From: Tubiluchus corallicola
Lineage: Eukaryota; Priapulida; Priapulimorpha; Priapulimorphida; Tubiluchidae
Direction: 5' to 3'
NCBI GenBank assembly: GCA_030141605.1
Contig: JAQGDQ010000830.1
Location: 26,779-90,778, forward strand
Length of the DNA: 64,000 nucleotides
Positions within the stretch are counted from its first letter, which is position 1, and each line of letters starts with the position of its first letter. Shown piece by piece: positions 9,780 to 22,329 of this stretch. Under the pieces are notes generated by a model. That model searched no databases. It saw only the letters and a program-made list of their open reading frames with translations, and was not told where the DNA came from. Made by a program: the position numbers and the translations under genes.

Positions 9780-11640
9780 GCCTCTTAGCAAAGCCTTCGA
9801 CAGCCTGATCCACACTTTATTATTACAAAATTTGAAACAAGCAGAATTTGATAAAACATTTTTTCGGATGAAACAAGCACATTTGATAAAACACTGGCAA
9901 ACTGACACAAAAGGCATTCCCAAGGAACCCTGTTAGGACACCTATTATTATACTCGTCCAATGAAGATATTTATTTAGCCAGATACAATTTTGAACAAGA
10001 TTATAGTAAATATAAATACAGCCTTTGACTTCTATGAGTTGAGAATGAACAACGAAAAAACAATAGACATACAACTTTCATCAATAATAACACCAACAAT
10101 ATCTCTAAATTTGCAGTTAAAAGCTCATATTCTTGGGTATCAACATTGACGAACAATTATAGTGGGACCAACAATTTAATGAAATTTATAAAAATATGTC
10201 ATCCAGTATATCGTTTCTACGACAAGTAAAGTGGCAACTAAATTGGCAAACCAAAGTTCAGATCTATAAAGCATTTGCAATGCCTCGCTATATCTATGGA
10301 TGGAGTTCATATCAGAACATCTCAAGAGAAAACTTCTATAAATGAAATACTTCAAAATTATGGCCTCCAAATGATTTCTGGATAATCACACAGGACTACT
10401 AAGAAAAATAAGCTAAATAGTTTCTCTGCTACACGAATAAGACCCTCGCTGAAAACACCACTTTTGGAAGTACATAGATATTACCACACTTTAATTTTTC
10501 TCTACAGGTACATAAAGCAGATTAGCGTGCCATTTACTCGTTTCCAAAATTTAAAACTAATTTAAAAGCTCTCTACATGAACCGGTATGACCAACCAAGC
10601 AACAACAATTGTGTTTACCCCCAGCCAGCATAAATCATTAATAATATAATTATGCTTTATATATTGCTGCTTCGTAATGTGTTAGAATCTATTTAATTTT
10701 CCGCCCTCTTGAACATATGTATATGTTACGTGCATCAATAATCATATCCTTCGGTGCATTTTAATTTATGTTTAATTCACTTTAATGTATGTGATTCTTT
10801 GTGCCTTCGACGACATGTGTATTATGTATATGTACAATTTATTTTTCAGTGCATTTTAATGTTCTTCTAAATATATTTTAATGTGTCACTTCTGCCCTTC
10901 TTTACCCCTCATCTATTTTAATTAAAACTATATGTACGTGTAGTATATTGTATAACAAATGTGCTTGTACATTTGTTAGACACGAATTAATGAATTGTGC
11001 TGTTTGCCCTATTGTCATTGTCATCATCGTATTGCCAGGGCCTATTTCAGCCTAGGCGAGGCCCGGGGAAGTGGGGCGTGTGAGGCCCCAATGGGGGGGG
11101 GGGGTGGCGTTCGCTACCAGAAAATTTTTGAACTGCTAGAACGCCGGAGAAGCATTTTCGAAGAGAAAATGTGGAGTTATACAGTTGTTGAAGGAAAGAA
11201 CAATTGAAAGAAAAACTGCTTTATTCTCAAGACCAGTCCTTAATACTTGTTAATACTGGCAAACGTGCGAGACGAGACGTGGAAACGGGCAAGAGAGAGA
11301 GGGAGAGAGGAGGCAGTATGTTCGCATAAAGCAAAAAAATATTACCTTGGCGCGAGGCCCCCGTGGAGGGTGAGTCCCCGGGGAAGACCCCACTCCCCCT
11401 CCCCCCCTTGAAATAGGCCCTGCGTATTGCTAATTATCATGCTTGTGCTTGTACATCTTATCGTATGCTGTAATTTTATCTTTATTTTAAATGCTTGTAT
11501 TTTATGCGCTACATTGCTAGTAGTTTTAATTTGACGCATTTGCGAGCTAACAGCGTAAATCCTTAGTTAGATACACTGAATGATATAACGCACTGTATGA
11601 TGTTTATAATCCCTACTTTTTATGACAAATAAAGATATTC
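9780..11640 (+). mobile_element. Degenerate LINE relic (RT C-terminal part and 3' UTR), interrupted by a MITE
   Basis: Conceptual plus-strand translation across many stops gives recognisable RT fragments: AKPSTA/KAFDSLIH-like text at 9787-9815, then ILGINIDEQL near 10130, FLRQVKWQLN near 10215 and KAFAMPRYIYGWSSY near 10270. These match the same blocks as LINE A, so this is an old CR1/L2-like copy. Its 3' UTR continues to the ACAAATAAAGATATTC tail at about 11622-11637. A hAT MITE at 11036-11422 splits the UTR. Confidence 0.65.
11036..11422. mobile_element. hAT-type MITE with perfect TIRs and 8-bp TSD
   Basis: A 387-bp non-autonomous element. The terminal inverted repeats are perfect 14-mers, CAGGGCCTATTTCA on the left (11036-11049) and its reverse complement on the right (11409-11422). 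It is flanked by the identical 8-bp duplication CGTATTGC at 11028-11035 and 11423-11430. An 8-bp duplication and termini beginning CAGGG are hallmarks of hAT elements. The subterminal parts are G/C-rich on opposite strands and the interior has no transposase. It is inserted in the 3' UTR of an older LINE, so it is the younger event. Confidence 0.92.
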
Positions 11641-12300
11641 ACACACAGATATATATGATATTTATAATATATTATATTAAGATTATTTAAGATTACGGTA
11701 AATAATATATCAAGATTAAGGTAAACCACGAAATACGCGCTGTGAAGTAATTTTCTAATGTGTGAGTTTTCGAACTTAGCTCCACAATAAGAACCTCTTC
11801 CTGAACAATCAAATGTTGAACAGTAACATTTCATTCTATAATCTTATGCCATCCAACCATAATGTCAGTATCGTGATGTGATATATAATGCCTTTATTTG
11901 CCATTAAAACCATATAGTATATATTATATATAAAACGTACCATTAATATAAACAATTTTATATAAAATATCATCTTTTCGAGATTTCTTCAAAATTGACA
12001 ATGTGATGTATCAGTAGGATGTAGTGTAGGGATACCCTGAAATAAGAAAATTTGATACGTAACTTCGTATTAAATGGTGAGCAGCACGACAATGTTGGAG
12101 ACAAATACTATCATATTAATGTAGACTACTAATGATAAGGCTAACTTTTAAATGGCTGCAACTTGTTATCATGAAAAGAAACTAAATAAACTGAATGTTA
12201 CCTTAATTCATGTAATTACTTTTAGTTACGGAAATCTACTGATATGCTGCTGCAACACTTGCGATTCGGCGTGGCTCCACTTTCATCATTTGTACTATAA
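11641..12300. other. Intergenic with a LINE-tail fragment
   Basis: AT-rich. At about 11880-11905 (-) the text GCCTTTATTTGCCATTAAAA resembles the AAATAAAG-type 3' ends of the local LINE family, reversed. Nothing else was recognised. Confidence 0.35.
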
Positions 12301-12310
12301 ATTGTTCTAG

Positions 12311-12511
12311 ATGTGGTATAATATACTCCCTCGGGTGACAATGGATACTGTATCAACATTTTCAGACTATTTTAATAATAAAGATGACTTTATACTAGCT
12401 AAGTGTCTGAACTGGGGCATGTGTGAAGAAGAGCTAACAGAGCATGACGTTGCAGAAAGAGTTACATTATATCTCAATTGTCTTGAATGGGTGACAGATA
12501 TTTCGGCTTAG
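12311..12511 (+). pseudogene. Possible LINE ORF2 C-terminal end
   Basis: A 66-codon frame starting MWYNILPRVTMDTVSTFSDY. The order W-N-x-LP followed by a short helical segment with spaced Ser and Phe resembles the extreme C-terminus of CR1/L2 ORF2 proteins (W-N-x-LP-x-x-V/I...S...F). No upstream RT is joined to it. It could instead be an unrelated short frame. Confidence 0.3.
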
Positions 12512-12719
12512 ATCATGGCGTGTTGGTCTCTTATGAGCTTCGTCAGACTTATTGAAAATGTAATGCAGTTTTTTAATTTATAATTTATTTAGATTAGATT
12601 GTCCTTGGTTAGATTACATTTTATTTTAATTCAGTATACATAGTAACATATTGCATTTATTTACAAGAATTATTAATAAAACAGAATAAGACTGAATTAA
12701 TAATGCAACTAGCCAAACC

Positions 12720-13400
12720 CCACAAAAAGAATTTTGTGCACAAATCAACACAACCCACACCACACCACTCCACCTCATCACACCACACTGCACCACACCA
12801 TACCACTCCACCTCATCGCACCACACAATACCACCACACCGCACCGCACCACACCACCCACACCATACCACTCCACCACATCACACCACACTGCACCACA
12901 CCATACCACTGCACCACCCACACACCACACCACACCACCCACACCATAATACTCCACCACATCACACCGCACAGCACCACACCATAACACCACACTGCAC
13001 CACACCACCCACCCACCTACACACCACACCACCCACACCATACCACTCCACCACATCACACCACACCGCACCACACCATACCACTGCCGCACACCGCATC
13101 ACCCACACACCACACCACACCACCCACACCATACGACTCCACCACATCACACCACACTGCACCACACCATACCACCGCACCACACCACACTGCACCACCC
13201 ACACCATAATACTCCACCACATCACACCACACTGCACCACACCATAACACCACACTGCACCACAACAAACACACCACGCCACCCACTCCATACCACACTA
13301 TCCACACCACACCCCACACACCCTATCACCCCACCACACCATCCATAGCACAACACACAAAGCACACCACCACCACACCACATCAAATCCACCACCACCT
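12720..13400 (+). repeat. C/A-only minisatellite (CACACCAC-type)
   Basis: About 680 bp built from CACCACA/CACACCA variants with scattered T and very few G on the plus strand. It produces His/Thr/Pro-rich and Trp/Cys/Gly-rich frames on both strands that have no coding meaning. Higher-order blocks of about 50-60 bp, such as CACCATACCACTCCACC, recur within it. Confidence 0.9.
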
Positions 13401-13523
13401 CAAATTTTGTAACCGTTAATTATTCAATTAATGAATGGCAACAAATGTAACAAGTATAAATATGTAATTCAAGATGTACTGAATATGGTGACTCACACAG
13501 CTTCACCCACGTATTTGCTAAAC

Positions 13524-13694
13524 GCATACATACATACATACATACATACATACATACATACATACATACATACATACATACATACATACATACATACATA
13601 CATACATACATACATACATACATACATACATACATACATACATACATACATACATACATACATACATACATACATACATACATACATACATACA

Positions 13695-13730
<36 letters not shown>

Positions 13731-13737
13731 GAGAGAG
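13524..13737 (+). repeat. (CATA)n tetranucleotide array
   Basis: About 50 near-perfect CATA units from 13524 to about 13722, then TATATA and GAGAGA. It gives artefactual Tyr-Ile-His-Thr and Met-Tyr-Val-Cys frames. Confidence 0.97.
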
Positions 13738-13989
13738 AGAGCTAAGTTTACCATCTCTGGTACCTGTAATTACTGTTGATAATATTTTAAGAAATAGTTG
13801 AAAATTAAAAATTGCTGACCCAAAAATAAGTTGATTTAAATGTTAAACTTACGCGAATAGAAAAAAAGCAGGGGTCACAAAGTTCGCCCGTATAAGCATT
13901 AAAAAATGTTTAAAAATCATTAGCAAGACTGTAAGTATTGCGAAAGAACTGTTACTTTCTGACCAAGTGTACATTTGCATATTAGCTGG

Positions 13990-16900
13990 TAGATGTTAAA
14001 CCAGTGTACATGCCTACCTGTTGTAACGCATTCTAGACCCTTACTTGCTGTAACTCATGTTAACATTCTAAAAACATCTACTTGCTGTAATGCATGTTAA
14101 CATTTTAGACACATACCTGCTGTAATGCATGTTAACATGGTGCACACCTATCTGCTGCAACATATGTTAACATTCTAGACACCTACCTGCTGTCACGCAT
14201 GTTAACATGGTGCACACCTACCTGCTGTAACACAGGTTAAACCAGTGTACACGCGTACCTGTTTTAACGCATGTTAACATTCTAGACACCTATCTGTTGA
14301 AACGCATGTTAACATTGTGCGCACCTACCTGCTGCAATGCATGTAAACATTCTAGACACCTACTTGTTGTAATGCATGTTAACATTCTAGACACCTACCT
14401 GCTGTAACATATGTTAACATTCTAGACACTTACTTGCTGTAACGCATGTTAAAATTATAAAAACACCTACTTGCTGTAGCGCATGTTAACATTCTAGACA
14501 CCTACCTGCTGTAACGCATGTTAACATTCTAGACACCTACCTGCTGTAACGCATGTTAACATTCTAGACACCTACCTGCTGTAATGCTTGCTAACATTGT
14601 GCGCACCTACCTGCTGCAATGCATGTAAACATTCGAGACACTTACCTGTTGCAATGCATGTTAACATTCTAGACACCTACCTGCTGTAATGCATGTTAAC
14701 ATGGTGCGCACCTATCTGCTGCAACATATGTTAACATTCTAGACACCTGCCTGCTATCACGCATGTTAACATAGTGCACACCTACCTGCTGTAACATATG
14801 TTATCATTCTAGAGACCCACCTGCTGCAGCATATGTTAACATTCAAGACACTTACTTGCTGTAACGCATGAGAGCATTCTAGACATCTACCTGCTGCAAC
14901 GCATGTAAACATTCTAGACACCTACCTGCTGTAATGCATGTTAACATGGTGCACACCTATCTGCTGCAACATATGTTAACATTCTAGACACTTACCTGCT
15001 GTAACGCATGTTAATATTCTAGACGCTGACTTGCTGTAACACATGTTAACATTGTAGACACCTACCTGCTGTAGTGCATGTTAACATTGTGCACACCAAC
15101 CTACTGCAACGCATGTCAACATTGTAGACACCTAAATGCTGTCGGCATGTTAACATGGTGCACACCTACCAGCTGTAACACATGTTAAACCAGTGTACAC
15201 GCCTACCTGTTGTAATGCATGTTAACATTCTAGACACCTATCTGTTGAAACGCATGTTAACATTGTACACACCTACCTGCTATAACATATGTTAACATTC
15301 TAGACACCTAAATGCTGTCACGCGTGTTAACATGGTGCACACCTACCAGCTGTAACACATGTTAAACCAGTGTACGCGCCTACCTGTTGTAACGCATGTT
15401 AACATTCTAGACACCCATCTGTTGAAATGCATGTTAACATTGTACACACCTACCTGCTATAATGCATGTTAATATTCTAGACGCCTACTTGCTGTAACGC
15501 ATGTTAACATTCTAGACACCTACCTGCTGCAACGCATGTAAACATTCTAGACACTTACCTGCTGTAACGCATGTTAATATTCTAGTCGCTGACTTGCTGT
15601 AACGCATGTTAACATTCTAGACACCTACCGCTGTAGTGCATGTTAACATTGTGCACACCAACCTACTGCAACGCATGTCAACATTGTAGACACCTAAATG
15701 CTGTCGGCATGTTAACATGGTGCACACCTACCAGCTGTAACACATGTTAAACCAGTGTACACGCCTACCTGTTGTAATGCATGTTAACATTCTAGACACC
15801 TATCTGTTGAAACGCATGTTAACATTGTACACACCTACCTGCTATAACATATGTTAACATTCTAGACACCTAAATGCTGTCACGCGTGTTAACATGGTGC
15901 ACACCTACCAGCTGTAACACATGTTAAACCAGTATACACGCCTACCTGTTGTAACGCATGTTAACATTCTAGACACCCATCTGTTGAAACGCATGTCAAC
16001 ATTGTACACACCTACCTGCTATAACGCATGTTAATATTCTAGACGCCTACTTGCTGTAACGCATGTTAATATTCTAGACACTGACCTGCTGTAATGCATG
16101 TTAACATTGTGCACACCTGCCTGCTGTAACATATGTTAACATTCTAGACACCTATCTGCTGTCACGCATGTTAACATGGTGCACACCTACCTGCTGTATC
16201 ACATGTTAAACCAGTGTACACGCCTAACTGTTGTAACGCATTCTAGACCCTTACTTGCTGTAACTCATGTTAACATTCTAAAAACATCTACTTGCTGTAA
16301 TGCATGTTAACATTTTAGACACCTACCTGCTGTAATGCATGTTAACATGGTGCACACCTATCTGCTGCAACATATGTTAACATTCTAGACACCTACCTGC
16401 TGTCACGCATGTTAACATGGTGCACACCTACCTGCTGTAACACAGGTTAAACCAGTGTACATGCGTACCTGTTTTAACGCATGTTAACATTCTAGACACC
16501 TATCTGTTGAAATGCATGTTAACATTGTGCGCACCTACCTGCTGCAATGCATGTAAACATTCTAGACACCTACTTGTTGTAATGCATGTTAACATTCTAG
16601 ACACCTACCTGCTGTAACATATGTTAACATTCTAGACACTTACTTGCTGTAACGCATGTTAAAATTATAAAAACACCTACTTGCTGTAGCGCATGTTAAC
16701 ATTCTAGACACCTACCTGCTGTAACGCATGTTAACATTCTAGACACCTACCTGCTGTAATGCTTGCTAACATTGTGCGCACCTACCTGCTGCAATGCATG
16801 TAAACATTCGAGACACTTACCTGTTGCAATGCATGTTAACATTCTAGACACCTACCTGCTGTAATGCATGTTAACATGGTGCGCACCTATCTGCTGCAAC

Positions 16901-17870
16901 ATATGTTAATATTCTAGACACCTGCCTGCTATCACGCATGTTAACATAGTGCACACCTACCTGCTGTAACATATGTTATCATTCTAGAGACCCACCTGCT
17001 GCAGCATATGTTAACATTCAAGACACTTACTTGCTGTAACGCATGAGAGCATTCTAGACATCTACCTGCTGCAACGCATGTAAACATTCTAGACACCTAC
17101 CTGCTGTAATGCATGTTAACATGGTGCACACCTATCTGCTGCAACATATGTTAACATTCTAGACACTTACCTGCTGTAACGCATGTTAATATTCTAGACG
17201 CTGATTGCTGTAACACATGTTAACATTGTAGACACCTACCTGCTGTCACGCATGTTAACATGGTGCACACCTATCTGCTGCAACATATGTTAACATTCTA
17301 GACACCTACCTGCTGTCACGCATGTTAACATGGTGCACACCTACCTGCTGTAACACATGTTAAACCACTGTACACACCTATCTGTTGTAACGCATGTTAA
17401 CATTCTAGACACCTATCTGTTGAAACGCATGTTAACATTGTGCACACCTACCTGCTGTAATGCATGTTAACATTGTGCACACCAACCTGTTGCGACGCAT
17501 GTTACCATTCTAGACACCTACCTGCTGTAACGCATGTTAACATTCTAGACACCTACCTGTTGTAACGCATATTAACATTCTAAGCACCTACCTGCTGTAA
17601 CGCATGTTAGCATGGTGCATACCTACCTGCTGCAACTCATGTTAACATTCTCGCCACCCACCTGCTGCAACATATGTTAACATTCTAGACACCTACCTGC
17701 TGTAATGCAGGTTAACATTGTGCACACTTACGTGCTGTAGCACATGTTAAACAGTGTACACGGCTGCTTGTTGTAAGGCATGATAGCATTCTAGACATCT
17801 ATCTGCTGTAATGCTTCTTAACATTGTGTGCACCTACCTGCTGCAACGCATGTAAACAATGCTGTAATAC
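13990..17870 (+). repeat. 3.9-kb minisatellite of ~35-bp units with higher-order duplications
   Basis: Roughly 110 tandem units of the form CTGCTGTAACGC + ATGTTAACAT + TCTAGACACCTAC. The 10-mer ATGTTAACAT is a perfect palindrome. Units are of two main kinds, one carrying TCTAGA and one carrying GTGCAC, both also palindromes. A ~1.05-kb block starting near 13998 is repeated from about 16208 (offset ~2210), and a ~0.45-kb block near 15090-15560 is repeated from about 15650 (offset ~558). No coding frame persists. Confidence 0.95.
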
Positions 17871-17879
17871 ATTAAGATT

Positions 17880-18360
17880 GATGCACCACCTACCATGGTG
17901 GCGGCCAGTGCCGATAGTACCTTTGATTGTCTATCTCACTGTTTGCGTGTTGCTGCCACCTGCTTACGGTTGTTGTGTAAAGGTCGCTTTTCCAAACACT
18001 TTCCTACCATAGAAACGTATAGGGAAGCCAAAACCTTATTCCCAGTTATCCAGGTAGGTATAGAAAGAAAGGACGACTTTGAGGAGACGTTGCTGACTAA
18101 TGAAGCAGTTTCCAACCATCTCCGCTCTAGTGCTAGTGTTGATAGTCCAGGCAATGCATTATCCACATCCTAAACCAAGACCTCCCTCAATGTTCAGCAC
18201 CTCTTCCGCAATTAATCTACGACGATGAAAGGGCACACTGGCGAAAAGACGCAGAGGACTAAGTGATGTTCACCACGCCATTACCAGTGCAACAAGTGAC
18301 AAGGTCAGCGTTACCTGAATAAATCACATACGTGTCATGTAAAAGTTTTCTTAAATCAAA
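17880..18360 (+). pseudogene. C2H2 zinc-finger gene relic
   Basis: An open frame at 17895-18173 encodes 92 residues with FSKHFPTIETYREAKTLFP and no recognised domain. It contains CAG|GTAGGT at about 18051, a fair splice donor. Just downstream, at about 18225-18345, another frame reads HTGEKTQRTK, a stop, then YQCNK, a stop, and QRYLNKSHTCHV. HTGEK is the classic linker between C2H2 fingers, and YQCNK...C/stop...H is a decayed finger. Two in-frame stops and missing Cys residues mark it as dead. Whether the upstream frame belonged to the same gene is unclear. Confidence 0.45.
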
Positions 18361-18639
18361 ATGATCTTCAGGAAGACATTGGAAGTATACCATCTACATC
18401 ACTGACATCATGATATAAACGATACCTACTAGGCCTACGGTAAAATGTTACATGATGTCATAGATTTTCATATCCCCGTTAAAACAAAACCAAAATTGTC
18501 GCAGAAAAGTGGCCATTCATGATTGGACAGCTTCATAGAGCTGTAAATCACGAAAAAATCACGAGTGCAGCCGATTTAAGTGCGCAAGAAACTGGAACAA
18601 CTATCGTAAACAGGGTTATTTATAAAATAAATTGAAACG

Positions 18640-19095
18640 ACGGGTTGTCCGAATTTATTTTCGCGAAAGTTGTAGCGGCGGGCCAAAGTCGAAAGAGTTC
18701 TGGCCAATCATCAAGTCATTTCTAACGAACAAATGAAGTTAATAGAATACATCAATCATTCTGTAATATTAGCAACATTTTCACATCAGTGCAATGTCTG
18801 TAAATTTTTTAACGACCACTTCACGAGTGGGGCTAACAATATTGGAGAAGCTACAAAATTTAAGCTACTTAACATGCTTAAAAACTGGGACTATCCCACC
18901 AGGCGAATTTCGCTTCAGACCAATAAACGAATTTGATGTCAGCAGATCTTAGAAACAAATACCTCTCCGTAACCCCACTGGCTTTGACGGAATATCTATT
19001 GAGACGTTTGAACATGCTGAAACCTGCAATTATCACATCGCTAGCAAACACTGATTCAGCATATCGTTGCTCGATGGGTTCTAGTTTCATAAAAC
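18640..19095 (+). pseudogene. LINE fragment (linker and start of RT)
   Basis: Translation gives FFNDHFTSGANNIGEATKF at about 18800-18860, then FRPINEFDV near 18915 and NPTGFDGISIETF near 18975. This is the segment between endonuclease and RT of CR1/L2-like ORF2 (FN-x-HFT-x-x, then F-x-F-x-P-v, then K-A-T-G-x-D-G-I). Frames are shifted and a stop is present. Both flanks are unrelated, so it is a small dead fragment. Confidence 0.5.
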
Positions 19096-19248
19096 GCAGT
19101 TACATAAATTTTAGTTAAATTGAACAAGTTTTTCCTCATCTGTTATTTTAGTTTTGCATGTTCTTTTTCAAGTAACAATTGTGCTCATAATAATTAGTTA
19201 CTAGCTTAACAGCTGCAGCCTGTACACTACAGGAGTTTTAATTACTAC

Positions 19249-19519
<271 letters not shown>

Positions 19520-19835
19520 ATATTTATAGGCATTAAATTTTCGTTTACTAATTCTTTATTTTTGTAAAAGCACTCTAAAAACGTTTATTTACTTTTCCTG
19601 GTAATAATAAAAGCCATAAATTTATATTAGAAGTAACATGACTTGCCATCGACTTTAGTAATACAAAATAGTAATGAAAAATAGATGTATTTTGTAAAAC
19701 AACGAAATTTTAAAACTTAACGATAACAAGAAACATCATAAAAACATTTTAACAACACTGTATAAAAACGTAAAGCAACTAATGTGTCAAGTCAAACATT
19801 AAGTCTATACTTCGGTTTGATGTACAGTTAACCTA

Positions 19836-20273
19836 TTAGTTGTAACCTGCATAGCCTCTAGCAGTAACATAAGTTTTGCCACCGGTAACATATCCAAAAC
19901 CTCCATGATAAACTGGCCGAGACTTGTATTCACCACCAAACCTACCACGCCCTCCTCCATATCCACCACCGATAAACGAACCTCCATATCCGGCTCCAAA
20001 TCCACCTTCATAGCCTTTAACAGGTCCACCACCACCGCCTACATATCCTCCTGTCAAGCCAAGCTGACCCACTCCGGCTCCAATAATTCCACCACCATAG
20101 TGACCTCCGTAGCCACTGCCAAATCCACCATAGTCGCCATCGTATCCACTATAACCGCAACCACTTCCATATCCGCCACCATATCTACTATAACTGCCAT
20201 AATTACTGTAGCGCCCACAGTAGTTAATTCCACGTCGTCGATATCCGGAAGGATAAACAAAAGAAACCATCGC
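19836..20273 (-). CDS. Gly-rich gene 2, exon 2: Gly/Tyr-rich secreted protein
   Basis: The exon begins after the acceptor GTTTTTGTAG (20274-20275 is the AG) and ends in TAA at 19838-19836. Its first residues, AMVSFVYPSGYRRRG, are hydrophobic and read like the second half of a signal peptide. A Gly/Tyr-rich body follows (GGGYG, GYGGHYGGG, GFGAGYGG), ending VTARGYAGYN. The in-frame ATG at 20270 gives 144 residues if used as the start, but the stronger model joins exon 1 at 28565-28533, since both meet at phase 0 (156 residues in all). AATAAA is present on the minus strand at 19589-19584. It resembles Gly-rich gene 1 in design but not closely in sequence. The function is unknown; extracellular matrix or secretion products are plausible. 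Confidence 0.65.
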   Translation of the reverse strand, partial: AMVSFVYPSGYRRRGINYCGRYSNYGSYSRYGGGYGSGCGYSGYDGDYGGFGSGYGGHYGGGIIGAGVGQLGLTGGYVGGGGGPVKGYEGGFGAGYGGSFIGGGYGGGRGRFGGEYKSRPVYHGGFGYVTGGKTYVTARGYAGYN

Positions 20274-20324
20274 CTACAAAAACATTGATGGAATGAAATC
20301 ACAATAATTATTAAAACTTATTTA

Positions 20325-20998
20325 CTAAAGAGAATAGAAATAGAAATAGAAATAGCAATAGAAATAGCAATAGCAATAGCAATAGAAATAGAAATAGAAA
20401 TAGAAATAGAAATAGAAATAGAAATAGAAATAGAAATAGAAATAGAAATAGAAATAGAAATAGTTATAGAAATAGAAATAGAAATAGAAATAGAAATAGA
20501 AATAGAAATAGAAATAGAAATAGAAATAGAAATAGAAATAGAAATAGAAATAGAAATAGAAATAGAAATAGAAATAGAAATAGAAATAGAAATAGAAATA
20601 GAAATAGAAATAGAAATAGAAAGAGAAATAGAAATAGAAATAGAAATAGAAATGGAAATAGAAATAGAAATAGAAATAGAAATAGACATAGACATAGACA
20701 TAGACATAGACATAGACATAGACATAGACATAGAAATAGAAACAGAAAAGAAATAGAAATAGAAAAGAAATAGAAATAGAAATAGAAATAGAAATAGAAA
20801 TAGAAATAGAAATAGAAATAGAAATAGAAATAGAAATAGAAATAGAAATAGAAATAGAAACAGAAACAGAAACAGAAACAGAAACAGAAACAGAAACAGA
20901 AACAGAAACAGAAACAGAAAGAGAAAGAGAAAGAGAAACAGAAACAGAAATAGAAATAGAAATAGAAAGAGAAAGAGAAAGAGAAAGAGAATTGAAAT
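20325..20998 (+). repeat. (AAATAG)n hexanucleotide array
   Basis: About 110 units of AAATAG with blocks of variants (AGCAAT, ACATAG, AACAG, AAGAG). It begins 50 bp upstream of the Gly-rich gene 2 exon 2 acceptor, so it would lie in the intron. It produces spurious Ser-Ile and Phe-Tyr frames on the minus strand. Confidence 0.96.
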
Positions 20999-22180
20999 GT
21001 AATAGAAATGACATTGTTTTGTTTTGTAGTAATTTGTTCAGTGAAAATTAATATAATGATATCTTAATTGAGAAACTAACCACTTGTGCGTGAACGGTTT
21101 ACTTCAATTATATTAAGTTTAACATATAAAGTACCCTATCTGTATGCCATCATGCTGAGACAAAACAGTGCAAAGCGTTGATTGCTTTTTCAACTTTGTG
21201 GCTAAAAACGGAATCATGTGACGGAGGATGTGGTCAATAACCAGTGCCTTGTATGCAGGTGTAGGCATTGCCAGTGTCATGCCTGCAGACGTGGACAGTG
21301 AACAGTGCCTTGTCAGCAGACGTTGCCAGTGACCTGCACCTTGTCTATACATGTGGACAAGCGTCATGTCTACTGATGATTAAATCCAGTACAATATGAC
21401 GAGAACTTCAATTATTTAATAAGCATAAATGAAGTTGGTAGAATAAGTAGCAGTTTGTTGATTTGCTTAATGAAATGGACACATTAAATTCTGTCTCAAA
21501 CCAGTAAGTTGCTGAACACATCCGTATCTGCGAGAAAATTTTAAAATTTTTAAATAAATACCATTTTTAAATGTAGCAGTTCTTAGAATCAATAATGTTC
21601 TAAATACTGTAGCTTGCAGAGGCAACTAGATTTTAACAGTGCTGATAGGCCTAGACATAAAAAAACGTTTTGTAAAACGTATCATTTGCTGAACTTCTTG
21701 ATACGCCTCATATGAACACAGAATCTAGGCCGCAGACTAAAGCTTCGCCACGCAGCGTTATCTAAAGCTAAAAAATCCAACCATTAATGTTTTGGGTTCA
21801 CTACTGCGGGGGAAATAAACACCACGGGGGAAATAAACACCATTGGTCTTTCGAATTTTCGGTTTTCGACCACTTCTCTGTAGTGCAACTGACATCACAC
21901 TGGCATATTAAACAACGTCAATATCTAATAATTCTACCTGTTTAACCATATCTTACTGATTCGCTAACTTTTCACCGCAGCCTGGATTATAAATATCTGG
22001 GATATTATCTTCCCCACCAAACAAATATCATATCAAATAATCTTCAAAATTTGTATATACACTAACTCTGTATGCGAGTGAAAAGTAACTCTCCTTTGAA
22101 AAGATAGATGGCGCAATTTACTCGAAAATTACAGCACTTGCACAAAAACTAGTTTGTCAGTTCCGCAAAGACAGATAAAT
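20999..22180. other. Non-coding; short imperfect repeats
   Basis: No gene is supported. At 21225-21365 a few imperfect copies of a CAGTGCCTTGT...GCAGACGT motif are seen. At 21805-21842 the 19-mer GGGGGAAATAAACACCA-like text is duplicated in tandem. The rest is plain AT-rich sequence. Confidence 0.4.
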
Positions 22181-22320
<140 letters not shown>

Positions 22321-22329
22321 AGTTAGTAG

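Noticed and set aside
10995-11207. A 70-codon frame within the hAT MITE
   Set aside because: It starts outside the MITE and crosses its TIR and G-run; no transposase similarity.
20318-21014. A 229-codon Ser-Ile / Phe-Tyr frame on the minus strand
   Set aside because: Product of the (AAATAG)n array; no start context or conserved part.
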